NCBI GenBank assembly: GCA_001466705.2
Contig: LATX02000199.1
Span: 62,001-126,000 of the forward strand
Source: Moniliophthora roreri
Taxonomy: Eukaryota > Basidiomycota > Agaricomycetes > Agaricales > Marasmiaceae
DNA length: 64,000 nucleotides
Reading direction: 5' to 3'
Positions 34,111 through 47,749 of this stretch are shown here, in pieces; the stretch's first letter is position 1; every line of letters begins with the position of its first letter. The notes below the pieces were generated by a model, which saw nothing but the letters and a program-made list of their open reading frames with translations, had not been told where the DNA came from and made no database searches. The position numbers were made by a program, and so were the translations under genes.

Positions 34111-34856
34111 TTGGCTGAACCCTGAGCAGTACACTGTATTGAGGGATGAGTTCAGTACCATTTAAAAAGGATGAATGAAAGCTATGCACCTGATAATGTG
34201 ATTTGGAGTCAACCGCATTCAATACTACGACAAAAGGAAACTGAAACCATTCTTCACTGGTGGGGAATTCAAACTGGCACTAGTGTGTCTTGGAGAAAAA
34301 CTTGGGTCAAGATGTGGGAGTTGTTGTGCAAGCAGGACATTCCGGGGGAGAGGCGCAAGGAGGGTTGGATGGTGGTTGCAGTGAGAGAGTAGTTAGTCAC
34401 AGAAAAGGACAGTCTGTTCAGGGCTAGACCTGGATTCTATGGGCAGAGAAGTCATTAGAGAATCACATCAATGTTCAAAAGTTGCTAAGGACACACCACT
34501 GGTAATCAATGAAGCTGCTTGAGTATCCCAGAACACGTTAACATGCTTGAGTTCTACCAGCTGCAGTTTGACAAGCTCCAAGGTGATTGCAGATATGTCA
34601 TGAATGAAGCTCTAAACTGCCGTCCAAATCAGTGGTAGTTGTTGACATTTGAGGAAGTGATTTTGTGAGAGCAGTGGAAGCGCAATCAGAGAGCGTGATT
34701 CCCATCCCGTTGACCAGCAACGCGTCACCTCGACATGACCTACTAAAGTTTATTGAATATAGTATATACATATCAGATAGAATTCTGAGCACTGATACAA
34801 ATTTGTAGCCAGTATGCGTATTATACATTGTCAATCATACAACCCGCTTCACCTCA
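34111..34856. other. Unassigned sequence
   Basis: A plus frame at 34171-34392 and a minus frame at 34598-34834 are open, but both lack motifs. Probably spacer between the remnant gene and the 3' end of the orphan-family gene. Confidence 0.35.
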
Positions 34857-36910
34857 CTATGCACCCAGAACCTCCCATTCTGAGTCTTCATTCGATATTC
34901 CTGATTCATCTGATGTTTCTGAAACTGAGTATTTAGTCTGAGGAAGAGAAAGAGCCTATTGTATGGGTGACACACTTTCAACGAGCACAAAACGATCCTC
35001 GGTACCAACAATCTCCAACTCCAAATAACCCCTACTTTGTGCCCAATCGGAGGTAGTGGGGTCAAAGCCCATAGCCTTCTGCCAGTCTTGGAGGGCAGTG
35101 TAGATGTGAGTTGGCCATGAGTACAGCTCAACTCCAATGGGATGTCTTGTGTCGGGCACGAGTACTGGAAGGCCCCACCACTCACATTCCTCCTCTGACA
35201 GCTGAGATTGACCGGTCTTGTCAAAAGACCAGAAGTGATGAGGTCTTTCCAACCAGAATACGAGTTTGGATAGTGTTGTAGGGGGGGGATGAACGAAGAG
35301 GTAAATAGGTTTTAGTGATGTTTCTTCAACTGGGTGTTTAGCATTACAGAGGGTGGAGAAGGTTGTGGGGCATTGAGTGGATCGTAAACCTAGGCAGGGT
35401 GGTTCAACAATAACTGGTGGGAGAAAGAAAGGATCAGTTTGTGTAATATATTAAACAGTGAGAGGACGTACAAAAGTTTTCCTTTCCCTCTGTAATGTCA
35501 AGAGCATCAAAAACCCACGAGGACTGCAATATCCACTCATCACGGAACCTCGACCAATGATAGTAAACTTCAAGATCAACATGCTCCTCTTGAACTAACT
35601 TGAAGCTTGCAGATTCCTGAGCCTAAATCAAACATAGAAACCACAATATCACTCACCGTATCAAACCCCCATCCAGCTCTGTTCTATCCACTAATCCATC
35701 TGTCCACCATTTCCATAATGAACCAGCTTCTCATGGCCCCCTTGCAACAGCCTCCAATGACAGAGAGTAGACAGTGCCAAACTGAAGTCTACCTATGACG
35801 TCCATCGAGAGATGATCAGGTGGATTCCACCAAAGATAGCGGAGATAGTGGGGCATTGCGGAACTCCAGTCAGAATGGTCGGCATCCTTGGATCGGTGGT
35901 CTTCTGCCATCCACGGAGACAGATCATCAAGAAGGGTATGCTTCGAGCTAGATAATGCACATTCCAATACACTATCATCCACACCCCGCCCAAATTTGCT
36001 AAAGAACCTGAAGGAAGTGTCATCCTTCAGCATGTCAATAGTGGGTGGGACAACAATGGACTTGTTTGGAATAAAATCAAGAAATTGGGTGAAAGGACCA
36101 TCAGGCCCACTGAAAAGCACGCCACTGGTGGTGTTCATCCATAACCTTTTATCTAAGCATCCCATGTTACGCTGGAAGAGCCAACAGTGTTAGCTCAAGA
36201 AATTGAGGCGAGAGCAGAGATCTAGACTGACTGCCAGATATCGAATGTAGACATGCATCCAGAGGGATCCCGTGTAAAGATGCGCACAGGGGATTAGTTC
36301 TATGAGTACCATCAGGACATGCTGTCAATGGAAAGCTCAAGGTGAGTCGTACCGTGATGAAAGATCAGCGCTGGGATTGCTGACTGGTTAATGCCAAATA
36401 GTTGCGGATTGCTGGCTGTCTGTCAGATATAAAGCTTCCGAGTGATAGACGAAAGCCTACTAGGTACACGAGAACTGTCCAAAATCCTTCTCTCATAAAT
36501 CTTGTGCATTTTTGCCTTCGTAGATCATAGCAGTAAACTTGGATTCCCGATCAACTATTTCGACAGTATAGATTGTTCTCTGAGCTGATGACTTGTATCG
36601 ACCGACTAATTCTCCGTTTTGCCATTTCCAATCGCACTTTGAAAGCTCCCCAGAGTGTAACTCCTTCACCTTGACCATGTGTCCACGTCTCACATATTGA
36701 AACTACAAGGCCGCCTGATTAGTCCATCGAATTAATCATTGAAGCAGCTGTTACACGAACCTCATCGCGCTCAGTACGCTTTGCCACTGCCTGGCCAGCG
36801 TTGAAATAGACTGTATCTGCATTGATTGTGCTGTTGACTTGGTTCCCCTGAACGTGGTTCAAGGTATTTTCGCCTGTGATGACAGTGTGCGATGAGTTCA
36901 CGAAGCTCAT
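34857..36910 (-). CDS. Expanded Agaricomycete orphan-family protein, copy B (complete)
   Basis: Function unknown. Minus strand, start MSFVNSSHTV at 36910, then NTLNHVQGNQVN; an intron after DEVR; FQYVRRGHMVKVKELHSGEL to MIYEGKNAQDL; the NPQLFGI-type block in poor repair near 36400; MNTTSGVLFSGPDGPF and VVPPTIDMLKDDTSFRFF at 35731-36165; ILQSSWVFDALDITEGKENF at about 35490-35530; and GQSQLSEEECEWWGLPVLVP, DPTTSDWAQSRGYLELEIVG at 34956-35252. A phase-0 intron lies before the final exon TKYSVSETSDESG...SEWEVLGA, with the stop at 34857. The layout is the same as copy A. No known catalytic motif. Whether all frames are intact cannot be settled without transcript data. Confidence 0.68.
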
Positions 36911-38739
36911 TACAGCGCTGAGCGAGATGGTGGTGGTAGAAAGGCAAGAATGGATCGTGGGGAACATCAGAACCTACAGCATTTTATATATCAGTCAACA
37001 TGAGGTCCAATGAATCGGATTGGATGAATAGCTTTCTAGGGCAATAACGTGACGGCGTTAATCAACATGTACTGCCTTTCTGCATCATGAACGAAAATTG
37101 ACAGTGAGCATTGAAGTAAAAGGTGCACTATTTCGTTCAATCTCGCGCGGTTCCCCCAACTCGGCAAACACTAGGTGGTTTTGTAATAAAACGAGGAACT
37201 AAACTGGCCAGCTCGTTTCTTTAAGAGCACAACGGAGCAAACTCGCATGCTTCGTATCTAAGAATCAATTAGTTGGAGTTGAGTACTGTTCCCAGACTAG
37301 TACTCACCATAACTCTTCTGAATTCTCTTTCCAGATCCCAGCTGAGTTCCTGCTCTCCAGTGTCCATATTCCAATCCATCCCCAATTGCCAGATTCCAAA
37401 GCTTGAAGCGTGGTGGTCGTAATGATGAAAGAGTCGTGGCGATCATTGAGCAAACGTGAATATGAGGTAGGATTTGACAGATTGGTCGTTGGCGCTATAC
37501 TATTAAACGGTTGGGTTCCGTTCAGTAACACTCCTTCAAAACATGGCACGAGAACCACGCGAGCTCTAACGTCTATTAGAAGATCAGACGACAACGTGGT
37601 TGGTCATCTACTGAGATGGTGAGCTATATCCAATGACACGCTGCATCTGGAATCAACGCCGTCGATGTTGGAATGCTGATTTGGGAACCGAGAGAGTATC
37701 GTTACTGGCAACGCAAAATACTGAATATTCGGAAATTTCAGGGAATAATCGGGAGTGCTATACGCTGTGCGACAAAGTTCCTGCAAGCATTCATATTTAC
37801 AAAAGAGAAAAGAATCTTTAAACATATCAGCGTCAGTGCTGCGCCGAGGTTAGCCGGTAAACTCACATAGCGCTAGATAGTTTCTTATCTCCTTCTGCCT
37901 CCTGATAATCCTAGCTCGATTTCTCCAACTTGATACCCCAATCCAATCGGGGCGGATAGCGTAAATACTTTGGGCAGGCGATGAAGTATCCGACTGTCGT
38001 GCAAGTTGCGGAGAAAGGGCAATAGGCGCCCGTCGACTCGGTTTCTTCGCTACCACCAGAACGTCGCTTCTCAGGCCCACTCTTGCTTGCATTAGCTCTG
38101 TTCTATACGGTCATACAACAGAAGTCCTTACCAGAAATTCACAAAGAACATCTTCCCCCTTGTCTCACTGGCCCAGACCTATCCCGTACCCATGCTGTCA
38201 AACTCAACGCTTGGCCAAGATTTTCCCTCCCAACTCTGATTGCATATTCGAGTCATAATCGCAAACCCAGGGTAAAGTGCCTTTATTCTGGTGATATATA
38301 TCACAACTGACCGACTCTTTTACTGTGACAGCAATGTCATCTGAACCCGCCGAAGCCACTGAATTTTGGTATGGTTTCATGCCAACCAACCCACCTACTA
38401 CGCGTCTTCCATCCGAATGGGAATCATGGGAAGTAGTATTGGAAGCTGCGACGAATGAGAAACTACATCTAGGAAGTAAATTGGGCATCACAGAAGAAGA
38501 AAAGCAGACCTCTGAACGATAGAAATTGAGAGTACGAGAGGTGAGCTGGCATCTTCTCCAAGCTTCAGCTGACGCGAATGAAGGCTTATTTTACTCTCTA
38601 GCTCCCTTTTATCGCTGCACCTCTAGACCCCAAACACATCCATCGAGCCCGCCTTGTTCTCGTCTGGATCCTCCATTTCTACGTACATACGCTCACGCCA
38701 CAATCGGATTCAGGACCCATGAGGATCCCACCGCCGCTC
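35560..38739. repeat. Segmental duplication, copy B
   Basis: Colinear with 1-3180. Copy B continues into the rest of the orphan gene on the left and the rest of the IDO gene on the right, so it is the more complete copy. Confidence 0.9.
37304..37594 (-). other. Conserved minus-strand reading frame upstream of orphan gene B
   Basis: 96 residues including SYSRLLNDRHDSFIITTTTL and GNWGWIGIWTLESRNSAGIW, as at 1752-1955. Longer here, with LLIDVRARVVLVPCFEG at its start. Unknown; a candidate small gene or 5' exon. Confidence 0.35.
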
Positions 38740-39515
38740 AGTGTTCCCCTCCTCCAGATCTTTAAAGCTAAGACCAACCATCTGTATTGACATACACTGA
38801 CGAGGTGATACTCAACTCATACCTCGACGCATCCAATAACGAACCCGAATGCCTGTTCTTATTCAACCGAGGCCCGGGATCAGCGCACGAGCAAGTCTTC
38901 CATCTCACAAGTGCACGAGTCGAATGGGAAGGTGCAAAAGCGATGCATGTTTTACGCGATATCGTTACCTCTTCGGCGGACACGCAAACCCTCGTGAGCC
39001 AGCTCAAAGCCCTCACCACACACATCCACACACTCTGCGAAATGCTTCTTTCTATCAAGAAAGCTTGCGATCCAGACTTTTACAACTTCGTTCGACCTTG
39101 GTTGGGTGGTGGGACTTGGGTATTCGAAGGCGAAGAGACGGACACGGACACGCTTGTGGGATCAAGTGCAGCCCAAAGCCCTCTCATACAAACGCTCGAT
39201 GCGTTCCTTGGTACTTCGGATCGAACCACCAAGTCGAAAGACCTTCTCAGAAGCATGCGAACGTACATGTCTCGTTCACACCGAGAGTTTTTGGAACAAT
39301 TGCAGAATGGAGGATGAGGTGACAAGTTGCGTTCCGAGTCGGTAGGAGAGGTGTACAAGAAGGCTGTGGATGTGTTGAAGCAGTTTAGGGATACTCATAT
39401 TGTGATCGTGACGTTGTTTGTCGTTGGGCCTGCGAGGAGGGCGGAGAAGGTGAGGAGGGAGGGGATAAAAGGGACGGCAGGAACGGATCTGATGGTGTTT
39501 TTTGAAGGATGTTAG
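38334..39515 (+). pseudogene. Indoleamine 2,3-dioxygenase gene with in-frame TGA (copy B)
   Basis: The likely role is cleavage of tryptophan to N-formylkynurenine with a heme cofactor, in the cytosol. The ATG at 38334 is followed by FWYGFMPTNPPTTRLPSEWE and LGITEEEKQTSER. A middle part needs introns (PPPLSVPLLQI near 38735). Then YTDEVILNSYLDAS, VFHLTSARVEWEGAKAMHVL, THIHTLCEMLLSIKK, FYNFVRPWLGGGTWVFEGEE, AAQSPLIQTLDAFLGTSD and MRTYMSRSHREFLEQLQNGG (38787-39314). An in-frame TGA at 39315 is followed in the same frame by GDKL...VYKKAVDVLKQFRDTHIVIV, FVVGPARR and GTDLM to a stop at 39513. The His of FRDTH fits the heme ligand. If TGA is read as stop, the ligand is lost. Splicing around it was not found. 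Confidence 0.75.
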
Positions 39516-39700
39516 GAATAGTACAAAGGTCTAGTAGAGCCGGTGCCTGCAAGTAACCTAGTTTTTGTGGTTAGCGAACCGGTAAAATATAGGGGACGGT
39601 TCATCTTCAATATCGGACGCTATGACAATAACACACGCTGCATTCTTTAACGCGACTACATATAAATGGGACTCAAACAACAGGCAGCACGAGTGGCTAG
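39516..39700. other. Spacer
   Basis: Short intergenic stretch between converging frames. Nothing seen. Confidence 0.4.
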
Positions 39701-39931
39701 TCATCTCGGTTCATAAACCTTGTCCATCTTGGAGACTACATCAAGCGAGCCAGCATGTACCAAATGACCAAGAATAAGGCGGCTTACTGGGAATTTTGTA
39801 GCTTTAGAAGGGATCAAAATGATTCCTGCTCGACAGATACCATCACTCCCAAACACCTTGGAAAGTCTTGCTATAACCTCGTCGGTTCGTTCGAAAAGCA
39901 CGTCGTAGTGGTAATTGCTATGTATGGTCAC
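39701..39931 (-). CDS. Hypothetical protein, C-terminal exon
   Basis: A minus frame that reads like protein: TIHSNYHYDVLFERTDEVIA, SKVFGSDGICRAGIILIPSK, FPVSRLILGHLVHAGSLDVV and SKMDKVYEPR before the stop. Upstream (to about 39990) an acidic NDDDEDDGVGT stretch continues it. Family not recognised. Probably the last exon of a gene whose 5' part would extend toward 40300. Confidence 0.4.
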   Translation of the reverse strand: MTIHSNYHYDVLFERTDEVIARLSKVFGSDGICRAGIILIPSKATKFPVSRLILGHLVHAGSLDVVSKMDKVYEPR

Positions 39932-40056
39932 AGTACCAACGCCGTCGTCTTCATCGTCATCGTTAGCTATAGGAAAGTCAAACGAGATCGCGTTGGGAGT
40001 TCGATGTTGACTCTTGAGTTTTGTTAGGTAACGGAATGGGATAGAGCTCCGTTGGT

Positions 40057-40296
40057 TTGGAGAAGGATCTTGAGGGTCTTGTTGAGAAGGAGGGACGACC
40101 GAGACCTAGTAGGGATACTATTGCTGCTTTTGAGCGTGCTGTCGTGTTTGAGAAGGAGAGGTTGGCAAAGGTCAAGGATGGTCTGAAATGCAAGTATTTG
40201 ATGCTGATGGAGTTGCATGAGGATGCGAAAGAGTTTATTCGGTATCATCGTCATCATGACCGGCGTCAATTGGTCTTTCCTCCTGCGCTCATGTAA
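40057..40296 (+). CDS. Hypothetical charged, helical segment
   Basis: 79 residues with KDLEGLVEKEGRPRPSRDTI and AAFERAVVFEKERLAKVKDG, likely helical. It overlaps a minus frame at 40024-40305, so only one of the two can be the coding strand. No family recognised. Confidence 0.3.
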   Translation: MEKDLEGLVEKEGRPRPSRDTIAAFERAVVFEKERLAKVKDGLKCKYLMLMELHEDAKEFIRYHRHHDRRQLVFPPALM

Positions 40297-40974
40297 GGAT
40301 TCCATTCTCTATGAAAATCACCAGCCATACCTTCAGCCCGTAGCTGAAAATTGGGAGTTCTCCTCGGAAGCAGTGACTCCGAACATCTACGACGAATGGG
40401 GCCGTTGAAATCAAGTGGAAATTCTAGTTCTTGGGGATTCAGATTACGCAGGGAATGTACGTCGTCATTATCATGCCTTCAATTCACTCAATCTGACCTT
40501 TGTTTTCTTTAGACGTCTAGCTGTAATGAGAGGATCATGCGCGGATCGGGGAACAGGATGGGCTCCATAGTGAGTCTTCATTCAAAGCTTCTTTGATTCT
40601 CCTTCTGAAGAAGATTTGCACTAGTGTAAAGGCTCTTTTCATGGCCTAGCACCTTTCCTCGACCGCCACTGGTATGGGTACTCGCTCTCGCCAAGAAGCC
40701 AGTCAACGCACAAATCCTCGGTGATGAAATCCAACGTGCCCACGAACATTATGGTCGACAGGGCGAAAAATGACATGACCCGGCTCAAGCTTCTCCGTAT
40801 GCGCAATCTCTANGGGATGTTGACGACCCGAAATGTAGTGGAGCTGGTATGGAGAATGTGGTGATGGATTGTAATGCTGGATGGTTTGACTATCGTGAGC
40901 CCCGACTGGTTTCTTTGCAATTGATTGACGTGATTTTGATTTCTTGCAACAGCTAATAATAACGGTTATCATTG
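40297..40974. other. Unassigned sequence with gap
   Basis: Gene-like pieces (HEHYGRQGEK near 40740) but no coherent model. The N at 40813 interrupts it. Confidence 0.3.
40813..40813. other. Assembly gap (single N)
   Basis: Single N. No flanking repeat was noticed, unlike most other gaps here. Confidence 0.75.
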
Positions 40975-41355
40975 TCTTTGTCAATTACAGATCCTTCGAA
41001 TCTCACGTATTGTCGTCTTTGAACTAGCTTCTCATATGCCTGTCGATGCACTCAGTATTTGCGGAAGCCATTCAATCACAGCCGAGGTTATCGCTGTCCT
41101 TGCTAACGCTTACCCCAAAACTTGCCTTGTATCGATCTGTTCGATACGCGCTGTCGCATGTAACCGCAGGCTCTTTACAAGCCTCACGCTATCCTTCACC
41201 CAACACCTTTCATTCGAGCATTATCCGGGCACACATCCATTGCTACCATAAGCCAGTGTTGGTGGGAACTGGGCATGATCGCGACGGCGTTCGTGTTCAG
41301 AAACGGCCGTGGAACCGCACTGCTTCAAATAAGCTCAGAGCAGATGGTAACCATT
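40975..41355. repeat. 381-base direct repeat, unit 1
   Basis: Matches 41357-41736 with a few percent differences and runs up to the N at 41356. Probably an allelic or unmerged contig end. It contains short plus-strand frames (MPVDALSICGSHSITAEVIA) of unknown nature. Confidence 0.88.
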
Positions 41356-41356
41356 N
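41356..41356. other. Assembly gap (single N)
   Basis: Single N between two 380-base units. Confidence 0.88.
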
Positions 41357-41736
41357 TCTTTGTCATTACAGATCCTTTGAATCTCATGTATTGTCGTCTT
41401 TGAACTAGCTTCTCATATGCCTGTCGATGCACTCAGTATTTGCGGAAGCCATTCACTCACAGCCGAGGTCACCGGTGTTGTTGCTAACGCTTACCCCCAA
41501 ACTTGCCTTGTATCGATTTGCTCGATACGCGCTGTCGCACGTAACCGCAGGCCCTTTACAAGCCTCACGATATCCTTTACCCAGCGCTTTTCATTCGAGC
41601 ATTATCCGGGCACACATCCATTGCTACCATAAGCCAGTGTTGGTGGGAACTGGGCATGATCGCGACGGCGTTCGTGTTCAGAAACGGCCGTGGAACCGCA
41701 CTGCTTCAAATAAGCTCAGAGCAGATGGTAACCATT
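41357..41736. repeat. 380-base direct repeat, unit 2
   Basis: Second copy of 40975-41355, continuing into unique sequence. An overlapping frame runs on to 41919 but was not recognised. Confidence 0.88.
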
Positions 41737-41969
41737 ACAGAGGCAAGATTTCCCTCGAAGGTACGGTCACGATGTCCGTACAACCGTTATCGTCGTCGCC
41801 GTCTATACAGGCACGGCATGCAGCCCCAAGTTCACACGTGGGGTAAGGAGCATGGGGTATGCGCAACGGGTTACGGCAGGCTTATTCGATTGATTTTTCA
41901 ACTCGAAAATGTCGAGTGACCAAACGCTCAGCTTATCCTTTCTTCCCGCTTTCTGTCAGAACCACCATC

Positions 41970-42872
41970 ATGGATTCAGAGAAGCCCATCGTGTCGTAAA
42001 TTGGTGTTTTTGGGGAACAAAGAGAAGATTGATTTTGGTTATCTATATGTTAGAGTAGGTACAGTTTTTATAGTAGATTTTGTGTTGTATATATGAAATA
42101 GGTAGAATTTGTATCATATCTGAGACTAGAGAATGAGATGAGTAAGAGAAATATAAAATGGTTGAAACAAGTCCAAGTATGTAAAACACTATTTCACGAC
42201 ACATTGTCTGCTCTTCCAGTTCCAACAAAGAAGCTGCCTCACTCTATAATGCCCATGTTGATATCAGTGGTGTAGACAAGTGCAAACTCATACACAACAT
42301 AGACCTTGCTCTGATCCCATGGCTGTCTTTCTTATACCTTCTGAGTTTCTTGGATCGAACAAGTATTGGAAAGTGAGTTCTTTCATCTAGCACGTCTATA
42401 TCTGCTACTGACCCTCGTATCAAGTGCTAAGGTTTGTCACATACTCTCAAGGTGCTCAAAATGCATGCGAATGATTCTAAACAGCTGTACCACCTGGAAG
42501 AAGACCTTGGGCTCGACAACAATCAGTATCTCATATCATTGACAGTGTTCTTCTTCAGGTAAGTACCCTTGCCTATCTCTGTGAGTATTGCTCATTCTGA
42601 CTCTGGAACCGAGCTATGCTGTTTTTGAAGTGCATATTCCTGACATTGCATGCTGTACCTCACTTATATCATCTGTCAGGTTCCATCAAACATCTTTCTC
42701 AAACGCTTGCAACTGTCAATATGGCTCTCAGAACTGATGTTATTCTGGGGTGTTATGATGGTATGTTTTCAGGCACTGTTCACTCTTTATCAATCTCGCT
42801 TACATACTCCTTGCAGACAGTCCAAGGTCTTGTTCATGATTATGGTGGTCTTGTCAGTAAGTGACTTCACAA
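41970..42872 (+). pseudogene. MFS anion:cation symporter gene, 5' part
   Basis: Exon 1 is MDSEKPIVS (ATG at 41970), with an intron 41996-42219 whose removal gives a continuous frame. Then NKEAASLYNAHVDISGVDKC and IPWLSFLYLLSFLDRTSIGK. After a further intron comes LYHLEEDLGLDNNQYLISLT, then QVPSNIFLKRLQLSIWLSEL, FWGVMM and TVQGLVHDYGGLVSK. These are the N-terminal helices of the nicotinate/allantoate permease type, with the LDRxxIGN motif after helix 1 (here IGK). The gene stops at about 42872, where a TIR element is inserted, and continues at 50838. Confidence 0.85.
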
Positions 42873-43249
42873 AGACTCGCCTCTAAAGCTTGCAGAACTC
42901 AGAGGAGTATATGTAGCCTCATTGTAATAATTCAGGCAGAATGCTACAGTCACCATTACAATGATAATCAGAATGTAACCATATATAGAACTCACCCATT
43001 CTCATTCCAATGAGTATCCTTCTGAATGCCTCAGCTGCCCTTCCAATGACAGTTTGACCAGCATTCATTTCAATGATTTTCCTCCATTTACTCACATGAA
43101 GTTGAAAATTGTCTGTCAGCTACATTTCAATGATAAAGTGATCAGCATATCATTTGAATGGAAGTGAGAGTACTGAGATGCTTTACATGTTATTCCAATG
43201 ACCATGTGGGTAGGGATGCATTTGAATGAGTGTCTGACATCTGTGCTTG

Positions 43250-43678
43250 TGTTACGCTCGTACGACTCGGCTCAGCTGTGACCCATACAAGACATGCTTA
43301 CACATCTCCTCCGTCATAACCTACACGTTCCATTAATCTCCACCATTGTACATCTTACAACATGTTTTCTTGTAGTGACATCTTGGTCATTGTCCTCATG
43401 GACTACATATGTTCTCCACGTTGTATTCTCTCCCAGTAGATATAAACCACTGTATTCTACCAATATACCCCAAGTGGAAAATTAACATTGTTCTACGCTC
43501 TTTGCTTCCCTCCTCTACCTCGCCCTCCATCTTGCTTGTGCAGAGACCCTTCATCTCAGCCAAGCTCCATAGTTCAGTAGTGCTGTTGCCGATAGCTTCA
43601 GTGAACCCATCTCCTTCATATGGTACTCTCCTAGCCATTCGGCCGTACTCATCCTTGCCTTCTTGCATAGTCCTAACA
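43250..43678 (+). repeat. 5' LTR of gypsy element 1
   Basis: 429 bases, TGTTACGCTCGTACGACT...CATAGTCCTAACA. A TATAAA-like run lies near 43438. It differs from the 3' LTR at a few percent of sites, mostly C/T and G/A changes. Confidence 0.92.
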
Positions 43679-43900
43679 GTATTTTCCACTTGGAACTGCT
43701 GAATCATGGATCTCTTTTCTTTCTTCCATTCACAATCTCCTGCTCCTACTTCCTTCACTGCCAAACAACTGACTAGAGCCGAATCCCAATGTCAAAAGCA
43801 AGACACTGACTGCAATCTCTGGGTGCAACGTTGAGCTGCAGGAGTCCCTGCGTCTTCAGGTAAGGCGGGGTGTACTGCATGCACGGAAACCACTTTCCGA

Positions 43901-45472
<1,572 letters not shown>

Positions 45473-45479
45473 ACTGCGG

Positions 45480-47735
45480 CTCTGATACCTCAACACTGGA
45501 TCAGAGTTGCATTGACCCTTCTGGTGTTATCCACAAGGTCACACTCAATGCATCTGCTCTTTCCAGTCATTCCCTATGAATCCCTCTTTCCTCCACTTAC
45601 TCTACCAACGAACTTATAGAGAATGATTCCCCCGATGGCCTTTCTTCTCCTTTCCAAACTTTACTTCTACATTTTCTTGCTCTCGTCGATTCCGGTTCTT
45701 CCCATTGTTTTATAGACTCTGACTTTGTATGAATAAACTGCATTCCCACTGAAACGATTCCTCCTGTGCAACTCAAACTTCTAGACGGTTCAAACGGTAT
45801 GCTTATCACTAAGACAGTCACTCTTCCAATCTGTTTCAGCCATGGAGAAACTTTCCATCTGGATTTCTATGTCACCTGACTAGATTCAGAGTGCAATCTA
45901 GTGCTAGGATACAACTGGCTCACCTGCTACAATCTGTTGATTGACTGGGCTGAGGGCAGTATTACATTCTGGCACCTCAATGCATCCTCTCCTCCCTCTG
46001 CAGATCCACAACCTGCATCGGCCGAGTCTGACATCTCGTTGGACACTACACCACCCTCTGTTTTGCCTAAACCTCATATGACACTCCCCTCGCCTACTAG
46101 GAAGCCACATAAGCCCTCCTGGCCATACGAACCGATCTACTCCTTATCTGAAACTCGTGCTGCAGAAGCACCCATCTCTATTATTTCTGCTGCCACTTTC
46201 CTTCACACCTGTAATGAGCCTGGTGTGCAGCAATTCACTCTCTATGCTATGGACCTGAGCACAGAGTCTTCTGGTAAGGCTGGCGACATTGAGCCAGTTG
46301 ATATGTCCGCCGTCCCTACTCCCTATCACAAGTTCGCATCTGTTTTCGATGAAGATCTTTCCTGGAAGCTTGCTGACCACCGAGAGTTCGATCTGAAGAT
46401 TGAACTTGAGGAAGGAGCTCAGCCACCCCTCGGCCGAGTTTACCCTCTCTCAGGCAATGAGCTGGCAGCTCTTCAGGAATTCCTAGATGACAATCTTCAC
46501 AGTGGATTCATCACCTCCTCAGGCTCTCCCTTTGGAGCACCAGTACTCTTCGTCAAGAAGAAATCTGGGGCCCTATGCCTATGTGTGGATTTTCGAGGTC
46601 TTAACAAGATCACCAAGAAGGATCACTATCCTCTTCCCCTCATTTCCGACCTTCTCGATGCCCTGAGTAAGGCCAAAGTCTATACCAAGCTCAATCTTCA
46701 CCATGTGTACCATCTCGTACAAGTTGCTGAAGGTGACGAGTGGAAAACCACATTCTGGACCTGATACGGCTCTTATCAATGGAATGTCATCTCCAAAGGA
46801 CTCACCAACGCTCCTGCTGCTTTCCAGCACTTCATCAATTCCATCTTTGCTGATCTCTTGGATGTCTGTGTTGTCATCTACCTCGACGACATTCTCATCT
46901 ATTCCAAGAACATGGACGATCACAAGAAGCATGTTAAGGAAGTCCTCTGGTGATTGGAAAAGCATGGCCTATACTGCAATCTGAAGAAGTGTGAGTTCCA
47001 TGTATCTGAATGTGAATTCCTCGGCTTCATACTCTCATCCAATGGCTTCCACATGGCTGAAGACAAGGTCCGAGCTATCGCCGACTGGCCTGTTCCCCGA
47101 AAAATCAAAGACATCCAATCCTTCCTAGGTTTCTGCAACTTCTACTGCCAGTTCATCTATGGCTACTCCAACATCACTATCCCTCTCACTTAACTCACTA
47201 GGAAGGACATCCAATGGAACTGGAGACCCGAGGCTCAGAAAGCATTCAAAGACCTTAAGGAAGCATTCACCCGAGCACCAGTACTGACTCACTGGGAACC
47301 CGACTGCCCAATCACGATTAAAACCAACACATCCAACTATGCTATTGCCACCATTCTTTCCATTACCCTTTCCAATGGTGAACTCCACCCAGTCGCTTTT
47401 CTCTCTCGAACCCTCACTGGAGCTGAACTCAACTATGACATGCATGACAAAGAATTGCTAGCCATCTTTGAAGCCTTCAAGTTGTGGCATCACTACCTCA
47501 AAGGTGCTGCTAACCTGATCAATGTCGTCACCAACCACAAGAACTTGGAGTACTTCTCCACTACCAAGATTCTCACCCGACAACAGGTCTGATGGTCAGA
47601 GTACTTATCTGCCTTCAACATGGTGATCTATTTTCGGCCGGGAAGGTTAGGTGCCAAGCCTGATGCCCTGACTAGACAATGGGACATCTACTCTAAAGAG
47701 GGAGATACCAGCTACACATTAGTCAATCCACAGAA
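45480..47735 (+). pseudogene. Pol of gypsy element 1: protease, RT, RNase H
   Basis: Single frame. Protease LALVDSGSSHCFID at about 45680. RT from [20 protein letters not shown] with [40 protein letters not shown], the active site [12 protein letters not shown], and LEKHGLYCNLKKCEF. RNase H has AFLSRTLTGAELNYDMHDKE, WHHYLKGAANLINVVTNHKN and the tail [14 protein letters not shown]. Stops: about 45577, 45729, 45877, 46762, 46951, 47593 (all TGA) and 47191 (TAA), each where an Arg or Gln codon would fit. The frame ends near 47793 without integrase. Confidence 0.9.
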
Positions 47736-47749
47736 TTTTTGGCCCATCT

